Source: Micavibrio sp. UBA6929 (lineage in GTDB: Bacteria > Pseudomonadota > Alphaproteobacteria > Micavibrionales > Micavibrionaceae). Taken from it: a stretch of 64,000 nt of DNA. The translations under genes were made by a program, and so were the position numbers. The notes beneath the pieces were generated by a model that saw nothing but the letters and a program-made list of their open reading frames with translations, searched no databases and had not been told where the DNA came from. Below are positions 53,157 through 62,048 of this stretch, in pieces. Location of the stretch: positions 178,900 through 242,899 of the forward strand of contig DKAJ01000003.1 of assembly GCA_002448815.1 (NCBI GenBank), written 5' to 3'. Positions within the stretch are counted from its first letter, which is position 1; every line of letters begins with the position of its first letter.

Positions 53157-54257
53157 ATGATTGCATTTATTCTTTTTGTTACAGGGTTTGTTTTGGTTGG
53201 CTGTTTTATGCCGATTGTGGCGCGCATGGCTGTGCGCGGCGGATTTGTTGATGCGCCAGGCGGGCGTAAACAACATGACGAGCCTGTGCCGCCTGTAGGC
53301 GGATTATTGATTGTGCCTGTGTTTTTGGCGCTGTATGCGCTGGCGGGGATTGATTGGGCGCGTGATTGGTCACTGATTGTTGGGGTGATTGCCCTGTTGG
53401 TGATTGGTGCGTGGGATGATCGCTGGCAGTTGGGCGCAGCAGTGCGCTTTGCCGTGCAGATCATCGTTGCCGTCATGGTGGTTGTTTTTGGTTTATGCCG
53501 CATTGATACGCTGGGCAATATTTTTGCGTTGGGTGATTTTGATCTGGGGTGGATGGCGATACCCTTTTCAGTAGCGGCCGTGGCGTTATTGGTGAATGCG
53601 ATTAACTTGATGGATGGTCTAGACGGCCTTGCAGGCGGGCAAAGCTTTTTGATTTTTGCGCTGATTTTAATTGTGGCGATTGTGTCGGGTGATAATACTT
53701 GGGCAAATGCATGTGCAAGTGCGATGGGCGCCTTGGGCGGGTTTTTGATGCATAATATGCGCAGTCCTCTTTTGCCGCGAGCGCGCGTATTTTTGGGGGA
53801 TGCAGGGACGTTGTCGTTGGGTTTGATGCTGGCGTGGTTTTCTATTTCTGCGGCGAATGACGCGGCGCTGAACCTTGAAGCGATGAGCGTTGCATGGTTC
53901 TTGGCTGTGCCGATCATGGATGAGTGCGCGCAGTTTTATCGCCGCGTGCGTGAAGGGCGTCATCCGTTTTCTGCGGATCGTGGTCATTTGCATCATTACT
54001 TTATTGATGCGGGTTTTACCCCCGGTCAGGCGACAGTGCGCATCCTAACGATTAGCTTTGCCCTAGGCGGCAGCAGCTATGCTTTTGCAGCGCTAGGCGG
54101 GCCAGTGATTGTTTTGACCCTGACGTGGATGGCTGCGATTTTAGGGCATCTTTATTTAACCGCGCACAAGCCTGGGTTTTACGCGGCGCTGTTTGCGCGT
54201 TTTGTGCCTGAAGGCAATGATAGCGACGATTGTGACAACGACGAGGATGATGAATAG
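53157..54257 (+). CDS. WecA/MraY-like undecaprenyl-phosphate glycosyl-1-phosphate transferase
   Basis: A 366-residue polyprenyl-phosphate transferase with about ten membrane helices. Signature motifs: GGFVDAPGGRKQHDEPVPPVGG, NAINLMDGLDGLAGGQS (Asp pair binding magnesium), FLGDAGTLSLG and DRGHLHHYFIDAGFTPGQ. It starts lipid-linked glycan by moving GlcNAc-1-P or a related sugar phosphate onto undecaprenyl phosphate. It probably initiates the repeat unit built by the locus at 3-14 kb. The C-terminal tail is acidic (DSDDCDNDEDDE), which is uncommon. Confidence 0.92.
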   Translation: MIAFILFVTGFVLVGCFMPIVARMAVRGGFVDAPGGRKQHDEPVPPVGGLLIVPVFLALYALAGIDWARDWSLIVGVIALLVIGAWDDRWQLGAAVRFAVQIIVAVMVVVFGLCRIDTLGNIFALGDFDLGWMAIPFSVAAVALLVNAINLMDGLDGLAGGQSFLIFALILIVAIVSGDNTWANACASAMGALGGFLMHNMRSPLLPRARVFLGDAGTLSLGLMLAWFSISAANDAALNLEAMSVAWFLAVPIMDECAQFYRRVREGRHPFSADRGHLHHYFIDAGFTPGQATVRILTISFALGGSSYAFAALGGPVIVLTLTWMAAILGHLYLTAHKPGFYAALFARFVPEGNDSDDCDNDEDDE

Positions 54258-54282
54258 AGGCGTTGAGCGCTGGCGCTAATGC

Positions 54283-57200
54283 TTATTTATTCACCCAGTT
54301 TTGCAAGTCTGTACGGTTTTGATCTTTTGAATTTTTGAGCGTTGTCACCATGCTGAGCGCGGTTTCAAGGTCACCGTCTTTGGCGGAGTCTTCACCGATT
54401 TTTGCAAGATCACCAATTTGTTTCAGGCCAAAGTTATAGGCCATGCCTTTGAGTTCGTGCATGCGGGCGCGAATATAGTCTGCATCGCCTTGCTTATCAC
54501 CTTCTTGCATCGCGGCAACGATGATATCAACCTGATCCAGGCACCCATCAACCAATTCAATGAATGTATCTTTGCCGAGTGATTCCATGAGGCTGTTGAG
54601 CATGGTCATGTCGTAATTTTCAGGTGGCAGGTCATTGCTTGCGCTGCTTTCGGTGCTTGCAGGGGGGGCTTGTTCCGGCGCAGGTGCCTGTGGTTGTGAA
54701 GTCTCAGGCGGTGTATCAGGAACGCTTGGCGCTTCTGCAGGCTCTTTTGCTTGCGTGCTTTCAGGTGATGGCGCGTGATTGCTTGTGATGACGGCGGCGC
54801 TTTCAGGATGCTGTGTGGCCTCAATAGGGGTTTGATGCGCTAATTCCTGTAGTGGCGAAATTTGTTGGGGCTGCGGCGTGTAAAGGCTTTGTTCTTGCGG
54901 CGGTGTTGGTTGCGGCGTTTCTGACGGCGCGGGCGTTGAGAGTGTTGATGCGTTCTCTTGCGGTGGTACAGGGGTATAGGGGGCTTCTGTTGCTTTGGTC
55001 GCGCTGATGTTGTTGCTGTCCTCTTGTGGTTTGAATGGTGCACTAAGCGCATCTACTTGTGACGGTTTTTTCGGCGCCGCGGCTGGAGGTGTTACGTTGC
55101 CTGTGTTGCCGCTGCTATCTGTGGCGTCAGTGTTTTGTGGTTTTTCAGTCGGTGTGACGTTACGCAGGATCTCGTGGACTTTGTTATAGTCGATTGGTTT
55201 TGCGATAGACCCATTGAGACCAGCCTGTTTCATTTCTTCTAAATCTTCTGGGCGCACATTGCCGGTTAAGCCCACAATAGGAAGGTCTTTGAGGTGAGGC
55301 ATGTTTTCGGCGTTGCGGATTTTTCTTGTGAAATCTAATCCGCTCATCCCCAAAAGATTGATGTCTGTGAAGATGATATCAGGATGGAGCGAGGTTAGCT
55401 TTTCGATGGCTTCTTCTGCGCTTGGGTAGGCGAAGACGGTATGCTGATCTTTTTCTAGCAAACTTTGTAGGACTTTACGGTTAATATCGTTGTCTTCGAT
55501 AATTGCGATGTCTAGTGGTGCAATTGCGGGTTCTTGCTTGATATCAGCCGCTGCTTGTGATGCGGAGAGCGGTTTGTTTTGTTCGCTATCGTTATACCCC
55601 ACATCCATGACGAGTGTGAAATAGAAGGTTGTACCTTCGTTGATCACGCTGTGAATTTTAATTTCACTGCCCATGTTTTTAATCAGGCGCATACAAATCG
55701 CTAGGCCTAGGCCCGTGCCGCCATATTTACGTGCGGTTGATTTTTCTGCTTGGGTGAAGGGTTTAAACAGGTTCTTTTGTCCTTCTTCAGAAATGCCAAT
55801 GCCTGTGTCGGTAATAGAAAATTTAATAGCGCATTGATCATTGTAGAGGTTATCAACCCCGCCTGGTTCCAGTTTGATTGTTACGCTGCCTTGTTCTGTG
55901 AATTTTAGGGCGTTACTGACAAGGTTAAACAGAACCTGTTGTAGGCGGGTTGGGTCACCCATCACAAAGCGCGGAATGTCTGGTGAAATTTCACTAAGAA
56001 GTTTGACATTCTTACCTTGGATATAACCAGTCATCAGCGTAATGATGCCTTTGGCCATTGAGTGCAGATCAATGTTGATATGCTCAAGTTCCATAGACCC
56101 GTTTTCGATTTTTTCAAAGTCGAGAATATCATTGAGCAGCGCAACCATGGTTTCACCTGTTTTTTGCATGGTTAGCAAAAAGTCGCTTTGTTCTTTGGTT
56201 GGGGTTGTGTCTTGCATGAGCTTTAAGATGCCCATGATCCCGTTCATCGGCGTACGGATTTCGTGACTGACCACAGCTAGGAAAGCAGATTTAGCGGCGT
56301 TGGCGGCGTCGGCTTCTTCCTTGGCCCTGCGCATTTCTTCGCCGCGCTGAATTTCTTGCTCGCGCAGGTCGCCTAGAAGTTCGCGCTCGCGCTCGATGAC
56401 GCGTAAAAGGCGCGCTTGGTCTGCGGCGTCTTTGGACTGCTGTAATCGTGCTAGGGCGTGGTGCGCGCGATTTTTCTTAACCTCGTTTTCTTGGTCATTC
56501 TTTTGGCTTTGACGGAAATGAATGCGTACAGCAATAAACAGCGTGATGATCTGGGGGATCATGCTGAAGATGAAAAGGTTTGATGCCCACGCCGCGTTGA
56601 AGGCTGTGTTGGCGTATGTCGCGCAACTGATGACGGTGCATGTGATCGCCAAGGCGTATGTCGCATAGTAGAAAGGCTTTGCCTCGCGAATAGTTGATTT
56701 CTTTTTCTGTTTAGAAAATTTGACGGCGGCAACAATGAGCGCGGCAATTAATGTGATTGCATAGAGGCCAGCTTGCAGCTGTTGCATGTTGGTCATTGGA
56801 ATGAAGATAAACAGTGTGCTGACCAAGATAAGGCTGAATGCAATAAGGCCTTGTAAGGGGTTTTTACGGCTGGCAACAGTGATGATAAAGATTAAACCGG
56901 TGGCTGCGATACTGGTGAAAACGAAGGTGAGGTTCTCTGCGTAGGCGAAGCTGTTCCAGTGCAAGTGAGATAAGTATGTAATCAGACCATAGTTTCCGAA
57001 CATATAAATGGCGTAACTGACATAGGTCCAGCGGCTTTTGATAAGGGCAAAGGGCAAGAAAAAGCCTGTGGCCATTAACAGTAAGAAGCTGATGGCGCTG
57101 AGGGTTATGTCGCTGATACGCGGCGTTGCAATGGCGCTTTCAGGGACGAGGGACGGAACAATTTGCGCAGGTAAGAAGCCTTTGAAACTTACGGCGATGA

Positions 57201-57729
57201 AGATTTCTTCGGTTTTATTGGGCGTTAATGTGACAGGGACAGTTGTTTGTGATGGTGTTGGGGCGGAATGATCCCAGTCAATAAATACTGTGTTGGTCGT
57301 GGCGTTAACAACTTTTAATTGTGTTAAGGCACCTAAGCGACCCTCGAGTAGGGATCCAAGGTCTAGATGCCATGTGGCCGCGTTGGTTGAATTTGTCACG
57401 GCGGCGCGCAACCATAATGCCTGCGGCTTTGTTCCAAGTGCGATGATGTTGCTTTGTGATGCCTTGGTTGATGTGGGCAGCATTTCTTGCGCCCATTCGT
57501 GCGCGGTAATTTTGCTGGGGTTATCAATTTTACGCATAAACGGCGCAAGGAATACGCGCTGGTCTTCGTTACTCAGTTCTATGCGGGTGTTTGCGGCGCT
57601 GGCGTATGTTGCAGTGAAGATGCAAGACAGCATCGCACCCATGATGATGAGCGCACGCGAAATAGAAAAAGCAAAGGGCTGTTTCGAAGAAGGATTAGCA
57701 GTTTTAATTAGGCGATAAAAACCAACCAT
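54283..57729 (-). CDS. hybrid sensor histidine kinase with 7TM sensor, receiver and HPt domains
   Basis: A 1148-residue kinase. After a signal segment (FSISRALIIMGAMLSCIFTATYASA) comes a periplasmic 7TMR-DISM-like domain (to about residue 210), then seven hydrophobic segments (about 210-415), a coiled coil, HisKA with H489 in SHEIRTPMNGIMGIL, HATPase (N/G boxes NLVSNALKF, KYGGTGLGL), a receiver with D789 in IIFTDINLLGMSG, a Pro/Gln/Ser-rich linker of about 180 residues, and HPt H1091 in MHELKGMAYNF. It therefore carries every phosphorelay step except an output regulator. The start at 57729 (MVGFYRLIK) is favoured but 57795 is possible; it overlaps the small oxidase gene. Confidence 0.9.
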   Translation of the reverse strand: MVGFYRLIKTANPSSKQPFAFSISRALIIMGAMLSCIFTATYASAANTRIELSNEDQRVFLAPFMRKIDNPSKITAHEWAQEMLPTSTKASQSNIIALGTKPQALWLRAAVTNSTNAATWHLDLGSLLEGRLGALTQLKVVNATTNTVFIDWDHSAPTPSQTTVPVTLTPNKTEEIFIAVSFKGFLPAQIVPSLVPESAIATPRISDITLSAISFLLLMATGFFLPFALIKSRWTYVSYAIYMFGNYGLITYLSHLHWNSFAYAENLTFVFTSIAATGLIFIITVASRKNPLQGLIAFSLILVSTLFIFIPMTNMQQLQAGLYAITLIAALIVAAVKFSKQKKKSTIREAKPFYYATYALAITCTVISCATYANTAFNAAWASNLFIFSMIPQIITLFIAVRIHFRQSQKNDQENEVKKNRAHHALARLQQSKDAADQARLLRVIERERELLGDLREQEIQRGEEMRRAKEEADAANAAKSAFLAVVSHEIRTPMNGIMGILKLMQDTTPTKEQSDFLLTMQKTGETMVALLNDILDFEKIENGSMELEHINIDLHSMAKGIITLMTGYIQGKNVKLLSEISPDIPRFVMGDPTRLQQVLFNLVSNALKFTEQGSVTIKLEPGGVDNLYNDQCAIKFSITDTGIGISEEGQKNLFKPFTQAEKSTARKYGGTGLGLAICMRLIKNMGSEIKIHSVINEGTTFYFTLVMDVGYNDSEQNKPLSASQAAADIKQEPAIAPLDIAIIEDNDINRKVLQSLLEKDQHTVFAYPSAEEAIEKLTSLHPDIIFTDINLLGMSGLDFTRKIRNAENMPHLKDLPIVGLTGNVRPEDLEEMKQAGLNGSIAKPIDYNKVHEILRNVTPTEKPQNTDATDSSGNTGNVTPPAAAPKKPSQVDALSAPFKPQEDSNNISATKATEAPYTPVPPQENASTLSTPAPSETPQPTPPQEQSLYTPQPQQISPLQELAHQTPIEATQHPESAAVITSNHAPSPESTQAKEPAEAPSVPDTPPETSQPQAPAPEQAPPASTESSASNDLPPENYDMTMLNSLMESLGKDTFIELVDGCLDQVDIIVAAMQEGDKQGDADYIRARMHELKGMAYNFGLKQIGDLAKIGEDSAKDGDLETALSMVTTLKNSKDQNRTDLQNWVNK

Positions 57730-57854
57730 AGCGCCACAAGTAAGCCACAAACGGCGTAGGTTGAAATTTTTGAGAGATGCACAAATCCAGCCCATGTGGC
57801 TTCGGCATTTTTAATAGCCTTAGGGTCGATTTTTGCAGGTGCTTTATTTGCCAT
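57708..57854 (-). CDS. aa3-type cytochrome c oxidase subunit IV
   Basis: A 48-residue protein too small for many annotations. It begins MANKAPAKIDPKAIKNAEATWAGF and ends in one membrane helix, STYAVCGLLVALWLVFIA. This is the pattern of the bacterial aa3-type cytochrome oxidase subunit IV family, almost confined to Alphaproteobacteria, in which a short polar N-terminus with an aromatic-Gly-Phe (TWAGF) leads into one helix. The family's large subunits are not in this window. The stop overlaps the histidine kinase start region by about 22 bases. Confidence 0.75.
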   Translation of the reverse strand: MANKAPAKIDPKAIKNAEATWAGFVHLSKISTYAVCGLLVALWLVFIA

Positions 57855-57906
57855 GATTGTCGTCCGATTTTTGGTTGTCGATATTTTGTGAACTGATCTT
57901 TTTAGT

Positions 57907-58500
57907 TTACTGGGGCAGCAATGTTTTTGCAACCCTTTCAACGGCCTCGGGGTAGGCGATGTGTTCTTGCACCAAGACGCGCTTGGCAAGTGTCTCTGCG
58001 GTGTCGTCTGGGTGGATGGGAACCTGCTTTTGTGTGATGATTTCGCCGCTATCGACTTCGGGGGCGACAAAATGCACGGTGCATCCTGCGGTGTCTTTGT
58101 CGTCATCGATGGCGCGCTGATGCGTGTTGAGGCCTTTATAGTCAGGCAACAGGGATGGGTGAATGTTGATCATGCGCTGCGCCCCCCAATGATTGATGAA
58201 ATGCGGCGTTAAAATGCGCATAAATCCGGCAAGGCAAATTAAGTCTGGCGCATAGGGCGTCAAAGCCTTGATGATCGCAGCTTCGAAGGGTTCGCGTCCG
58301 TCATGATCTTTGTGCGAGATGACCTCGGTCGGGATGCCAGCCTTTTGCGCGCGCGTCAGGCCAAAGGCATCACCTTTGTTTGATAGTACCACGGCGATGC
58401 GGGCAGGGAAGTCATCACGGGCGCATGCATCAATAAGCGCCTGCAAGTTTGATCCGCTGCCCGAGATCAGGACGGCCAGATTTATTTTTTTGCTGGCCAT
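57907..58500 (-). CDS. purN: phosphoribosylglycinamide formyltransferase
   Basis: A 197-residue PurN: NLAVLISGSGSNLQALIDA, LAGFMRILTPHF, and the catalytic INIHPSLLPDYKG with Asp in GCTVHFVAPEVDSGEII. It transfers formyl from 10-formyl-THF to GAR in step three of purine synthesis. It overlaps purM by 19 bases, a coupling common in bacteria. Confidence 0.97.
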   Translation of the reverse strand: MASKKINLAVLISGSGSNLQALIDACARDDFPARIAVVLSNKGDAFGLTRAQKAGIPTEVISHKDHDGREPFEAAIIKALTPYAPDLICLAGFMRILTPHFINHWGAQRMINIHPSLLPDYKGLNTHQRAIDDDKDTAGCTVHFVAPEVDSGEIITQKQVPIHPDDTAETLAKRVLVQEHIAYPEAVERVAKTLLPQ

Positions 58501-59567
58501 GCGCCTTCCATGTTGTCGATGGTGATGGCTGGTGCGCCTTCGGTGCGTGGCTCGACTGTGCCGAGTGTAAAGACCTGTTCGCCAGCATCTTGCAGTGCAT
58601 TTGCAATTTGCGCGGCGTGGCCTTTGTCGCAGACCACGATCATGCCAATGCCACAGTTAAATGTTGAGGCAAGGTCTTCATGTGTCAGGTCGCCTGCTTC
58701 GGCAAGCCATTTAAACAGTGCAGGCAATTCCCAGCTTTGTGCATCAATGCGCGCCGCCATTGTTTCAGGCAGAACGCGCGGCACGTTTTCAAGGAAGCCG
58801 CCGCCAGTAATGTGCGCCATTGCGTGGATAGCGGGTTTGTCGCCGTCCTTGACTTTAAGTGCTTCTAGTAATGGGCGCACATAAAGTTTTGTCGGTGCAA
58901 GGAGTGCGTCAGCCAGTGTGATGTTGTCGTCATAAGGGGCTTTTTCCGCGTATGACAAATTGTGTTTTTCAACGATGTGACGCACCAAAGAAAAACCGTT
59001 CGAGTGAACGCCGCTTGATGCGAGGCCAAGGATAACATCGCCTTGGGCAATGTTTTCGCCTGTTATGATGTTTTCGCGTTCAACTGCGCCGACGCTAAAA
59101 CCTGCGATATCGTAATCGCCTTCGCCGTACATGCCCGGCATTTCGGCCGTTTCGCCGCCGATCAGCGCGCAGCCTGATTCTTCGCATCCTTTGGCAATGC
59201 CTGCGATAACTTTTTCCGCGACTGTGTTTTCTAATTTGCCGGTGGCAAAGTAATCAAGGAAGAATAGGGGCTCTGCGCCTTGGACGATAATATCGTTCAC
59301 GCACATGGCCACGGCGTCGATGCCGATTGTGTCATGCTTGCCTGTTTCAATGGCGATTTTTAATTTTGTGCCAACACCGTCTGTGCCCGAGACTAAAATA
59401 GGGTCTTTATAGCCCGTTGCCTTCAGGTCAAAGAGCGCGCCAAAGCCGCCAAGGCCACTGACAACGCCACTGCGGTGGGTCTTTTTGATATGGGGTTTGA
59501 TGGCATCGACTAGCTGTGCGCCTGCATCGATATCCACACCTGCGTTTTTATATGCGCTTTGAGACAT
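58482..59567 (-). CDS. purM: phosphoribosylformylglycinamidine cyclo-ligase (AIR synthetase)
   Basis: A 361-residue PurM: DAIKPHIKKTHRSGVVSGLGGFGALF, SGTDGVGTKLKIA, GGETAEMPGMY and HITGGGFLENVPRVLP. It closes the imidazole ring of AIR using ATP. The ATG at 59567 (MSQSAYKNAGVDID) is preceded by AAGGAAGG at a good distance, so it is preferred to an upstream ATG seven codons earlier. It overlaps purN. Confidence 0.97.
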   Translation of the reverse strand: MSQSAYKNAGVDIDAGAQLVDAIKPHIKKTHRSGVVSGLGGFGALFDLKATGYKDPILVSGTDGVGTKLKIAIETGKHDTIGIDAVAMCVNDIIVQGAEPLFFLDYFATGKLENTVAEKVIAGIAKGCEESGCALIGGETAEMPGMYGEGDYDIAGFSVGAVERENIITGENIAQGDVILGLASSGVHSNGFSLVRHIVEKHNLSYAEKAPYDDNITLADALLAPTKLYVRPLLEALKVKDGDKPAIHAMAHITGGGFLENVPRVLPETMAARIDAQSWELPALFKWLAEAGDLTHEDLASTFNCGIGMIVVCDKGHAAQIANALQDAGEQVFTLGTVEPRTEGAPAITIDNMEGAWPAKK

Positions 59568-59613
59568 AAAAAGCCTTCCTTCATTCATTTTGCCGCACTA
59601 TACTCGGCGCATC

Positions 59614-60789
59614 ATGATGATGCACTGCTCTTATAAAAGATTTTTAGCGCGCCGGGCAAGCCTTCCTTTGCTTTGCGCATTTGTTTTTATGGCTTTTTGT
59701 TCGGTTTTTGCGGGCGCGGGATTCGCTGCGGCGCTGTTTACGGTCGATCGGGTGCAGGTTGATGTCACCGCAGATAACGCACTTGCCGCGCGCGAGGAAG
59801 CCTTTGATCTGGCGCAGCGTAAGGCTTTTACCCAATTGGTGGATCGTTTGTCACCTAATGGTGCGGCTGCGGCGGAGATTGATTTGATGGATACATCTGT
59901 CATCGCATCGATGATTAAAGATTACGAAATTATCGAAGAAAAAATTTCTGATGTACGTTATATCGGGACATATACGTTCCGCTTTCGCAGTAGCGCCGTA
60001 AAGCGCTTTTTCTCGGGGCAGTCGCTGACCTACAGCGATTTGGAAAGTGATCCGATTATGATTTTGCCGTTCTATCAAGTGAATGGCCGTTATGATCTAT
60101 GGTCGTATGGGAACCGCTGGAAAGATGCGTGGGATCGTGTGAATGGCGTGAAGTCGCTTGTGCCTGTGATTGTGCCTGTGGGGGATTTGCAGGATGTTTC
60201 GGATATGCGTGATGATCAGGCGATGACGTATCAGACATATCGTTTGCGTGCTTTGACCGATCGTTATGGCGCGAAAGAAACTGTTATTGCTGTTGCTGTG
60301 CCTGATTCTAGTTTGATCCAAAGCATTCAAGGCGGCGGCGCCGCGCAAGGGTCATTGATTATTAAGCTTTACCGCACGGATGAATCGCGCCCTGTTTTGG
60401 CGACGCAATTCTTTATCCGCGCCGAGCCGAATGACACACATGATAGTTTGTTTGATCGCGGCGTTCAGCGCGTTCAGTCGTTGTTGCGTGAAAATTGGAA
60501 AGCGCAAACAATGGTGAATGCAGGGCAGATGAATAATATTCAGGCGCGCATTAGCATTGCGTCCTTGCAAGACTGGGTGCGCACGGAAAAGAAACTTAAG
60601 GCCGTTAGCGCGGTTGAAGATGTTTTGCTGGAATCGTTGACGGCGCAGCGCGCGGTCGTGACCTTGCAATTTGAAGGTGACTTGCGCCGCTTGCAAATGG
60701 CGCTGAATAAGCAAGGTATGAAGCTTGCGACATTGCAGGCCAATGATGTAAGGGTTGATCAGACAATCCCGATGTATGAGCTAAAGTAA
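59614..60789 (+). CDS. DUF2066 domain protein, probable exported
   Basis: A 391-residue protein with a signal peptide (LPLLCAFVFMAFCSVFAGAGFAAAL) and then FTVDRVQVDVTADNALAAREEAFDLAQRKAF, the DUF2066 beginning. The function of DUF2066 is unknown, but the gene next to purM and an Hda-like gene is a conserved setting in proteobacteria. Three consecutive ATG codons (59614-59622) make the start uncertain by two residues; a TTG at 59590 would extend it. It is divergent from purM, with about 46 bases between the starts. Confidence 0.85.
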   Translation: MMMHCSYKRFLARRASLPLLCAFVFMAFCSVFAGAGFAAALFTVDRVQVDVTADNALAAREEAFDLAQRKAFTQLVDRLSPNGAAAAEIDLMDTSVIASMIKDYEIIEEKISDVRYIGTYTFRFRSSAVKRFFSGQSLTYSDLESDPIMILPFYQVNGRYDLWSYGNRWKDAWDRVNGVKSLVPVIVPVGDLQDVSDMRDDQAMTYQTYRLRALTDRYGAKETVIAVAVPDSSLIQSIQGGGAAQGSLIIKLYRTDESRPVLATQFFIRAEPNDTHDSLFDRGVQRVQSLLRENWKAQTMVNAGQMNNIQARISIASLQDWVRTEKKLKAVSAVEDVLLESLTAQRAVVTLQFEGDLRRLQMALNKQGMKLATLQANDVRVDQTIPMYELK

Positions 60790-60823
60790 GTATTTCCGTT
60801 TTGACGAGTTAAGATAACGCCCT

Positions 60824-61516
60824 ATGCCAGCCCTAGAAGCGCAACAAATTCCATTTGATCTGCCAACGCGCCCTGCGATGGGGCGTGATGATTTTCTTGT
60901 CGGTCCTGAAAATTCAGAGGCCGCGGGGTGGATTGATCGCTGGCCTGAGTGGCCTGCGCCTGCGCTGGTAGTATCGGGCCCCGCAGCCAGCGGTAAAACG
61001 CATTTGGCCGCCGTATGGGGGGATAAGGCAAAGGCCCTTTCTGTCGAGGGCAGTGAGCTTGTATCCGTGTCCGCCAAGGATTTAGCCGCGCGCGCTGATA
61101 ATTTGGTGATTGATGGCGTTGACCCGTGGATTGGTGATCGCCGCGCCGAGGAAACGCTCTTTCACCTTTATAATATGGTCAAAGAAAATGGGCATTATTT
61201 GTTGCTGACGATGCGCAGTACCCCAACGCGCCTTGACTTTGAGATCCCTGATTTGGCATCACGTTTGCGCGCCGCGCCGGTTGCGCTTATTCATCCGCCA
61301 GAGGATTCTTTACTGTCTGTGATTTTAATTAAACAGTTTTATGATCGTCAGCTTCAGATCAGTGAAGACGTCTTGCGTTATATCTTGCCACGGATGGAGC
61401 GTTCATTTGCCGCCGCGCGTGATTTGGTTGAGCGCGCCGATGCGCTTGCTCTTGCCGAGAAGCGTCCCATTTCAGTGCCTCTTATGCGGCAGGTTTTGGC
61501 TGCGTTACAGTCGTAA
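60824..61516 (+). CDS. hda: Hda/DnaA-like ATPase (regulatory inactivation of DnaA)
   Basis: A 230-residue AAA+ protein with DnaA-like order: DLPTRPAMGRDDFLVGPENSEAAGWI, Walker A SGPAASGKTHLA, a Walker B-like LVIDGVDP, LLLTMRSTP (sensor 1) and LRAAPVALIHPPEDSLL, LPRMERSFAAARDLVERAD (sensor 2 region). It lacks the DNA-binding domain of DnaA, as in Hda/HdaA, which stimulates DnaA-ATP hydrolysis with the beta clamp. An N-terminal QQIPFDL clamp-binding motif (residues 5-11) is visible. Its end overlaps the convergent sixA-like gene by 35 bases. Confidence 0.9.
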   Translation: MPALEAQQIPFDLPTRPAMGRDDFLVGPENSEAAGWIDRWPEWPAPALVVSGPAASGKTHLAAVWGDKAKALSVEGSELVSVSAKDLAARADNLVIDGVDPWIGDRRAEETLFHLYNMVKENGHYLLLTMRSTPTRLDFEIPDLASRLRAAPVALIHPPEDSLLSVILIKQFYDRQLQISEDVLRYILPRMERSFAAARDLVERADALALAEKRPISVPLMRQVLAALQS

Positions 61517-62009
61517 GCGCATTTTTATATGGCGCCAAATCTTTCCAGTGATCAATAGGGCATGTCAACTGTGTGAGCGTTGCTGGCGTGTAGTAGCTAA
61601 TCAAGCTTTGATATAGGGCGGGGACGCTTTTATCTTCGTCACATAAAAAGGTCACCAGCGCAGGAATAACCGGATTGTGGCCAATAAGCATTGCGCTGTT
61701 GCATGTGTCGGGCAGGGATTGCAGGGCGTGCAGATAGTCACCTGTACTGCCGTTATACAGGATATCTTTGGCGTGGATGCTGCCTTGTTGTAAATGCAGG
61801 TCAGCGGTTTGTCTTAGGGATGCTAGTGTTTCTTGAACGCGTACCGCGGTCGAGCATAAAACTTCGCTGGGCGCGTGGCCGTTTTGAGCCATAAAAGCGC
61901 CGATAAATTTGGCCTGGGCATGCCCCTTTACCGATAACGGACGTTGCGAATCGCGTAAATCATAGGCCACTGGGCAATGGGCATGGCGCATGAGGTAAAG
62001 TGTTTTCAT
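61482..62009 (-). CDS. SixA-like phosphohistidine phosphatase family protein
   Basis: A 175-residue histidine phosphatase. The RHG motif is LYLMRHAHCP, followed by RPLSVKGHAQAKFIGAFM and the second-His region AMLIGHNPVIPALVTFL. It is shorter than phosphoglycerate mutases and matches SixA-type enzymes that dephosphorylate phosphohistidine. It could act on the HPt of the kinase encoded at 54.3-57.7 kb, but that is only inference. ATG 62009 is preferred for its ribosome spacing; an ATG two codons earlier is equal in sequence. Confidence 0.86.
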   Translation of the reverse strand: MKTLYLMRHAHCPVAYDLRDSQRPLSVKGHAQAKFIGAFMAQNGHAPSEVLCSTAVRVQETLASLRQTADLHLQQGSIHAKDILYNGSTGDYLHALQSLPDTCNSAMLIGHNPVIPALVTFLCDEDKSVPALYQSLISYYTPATLTQLTCPIDHWKDLAPYKNALTTVTQPKPAA

Positions 62010-62048
62010 AGGCATCCTGCGTTTGAAAAGGAGTGATCTATAAAGCCG

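Noticed and set aside
57730..57795. Longer histidine kinase start at 57795
   Set aside because: It would lengthen the overlap with the small oxidase gene and adds no family sequence; still possible.
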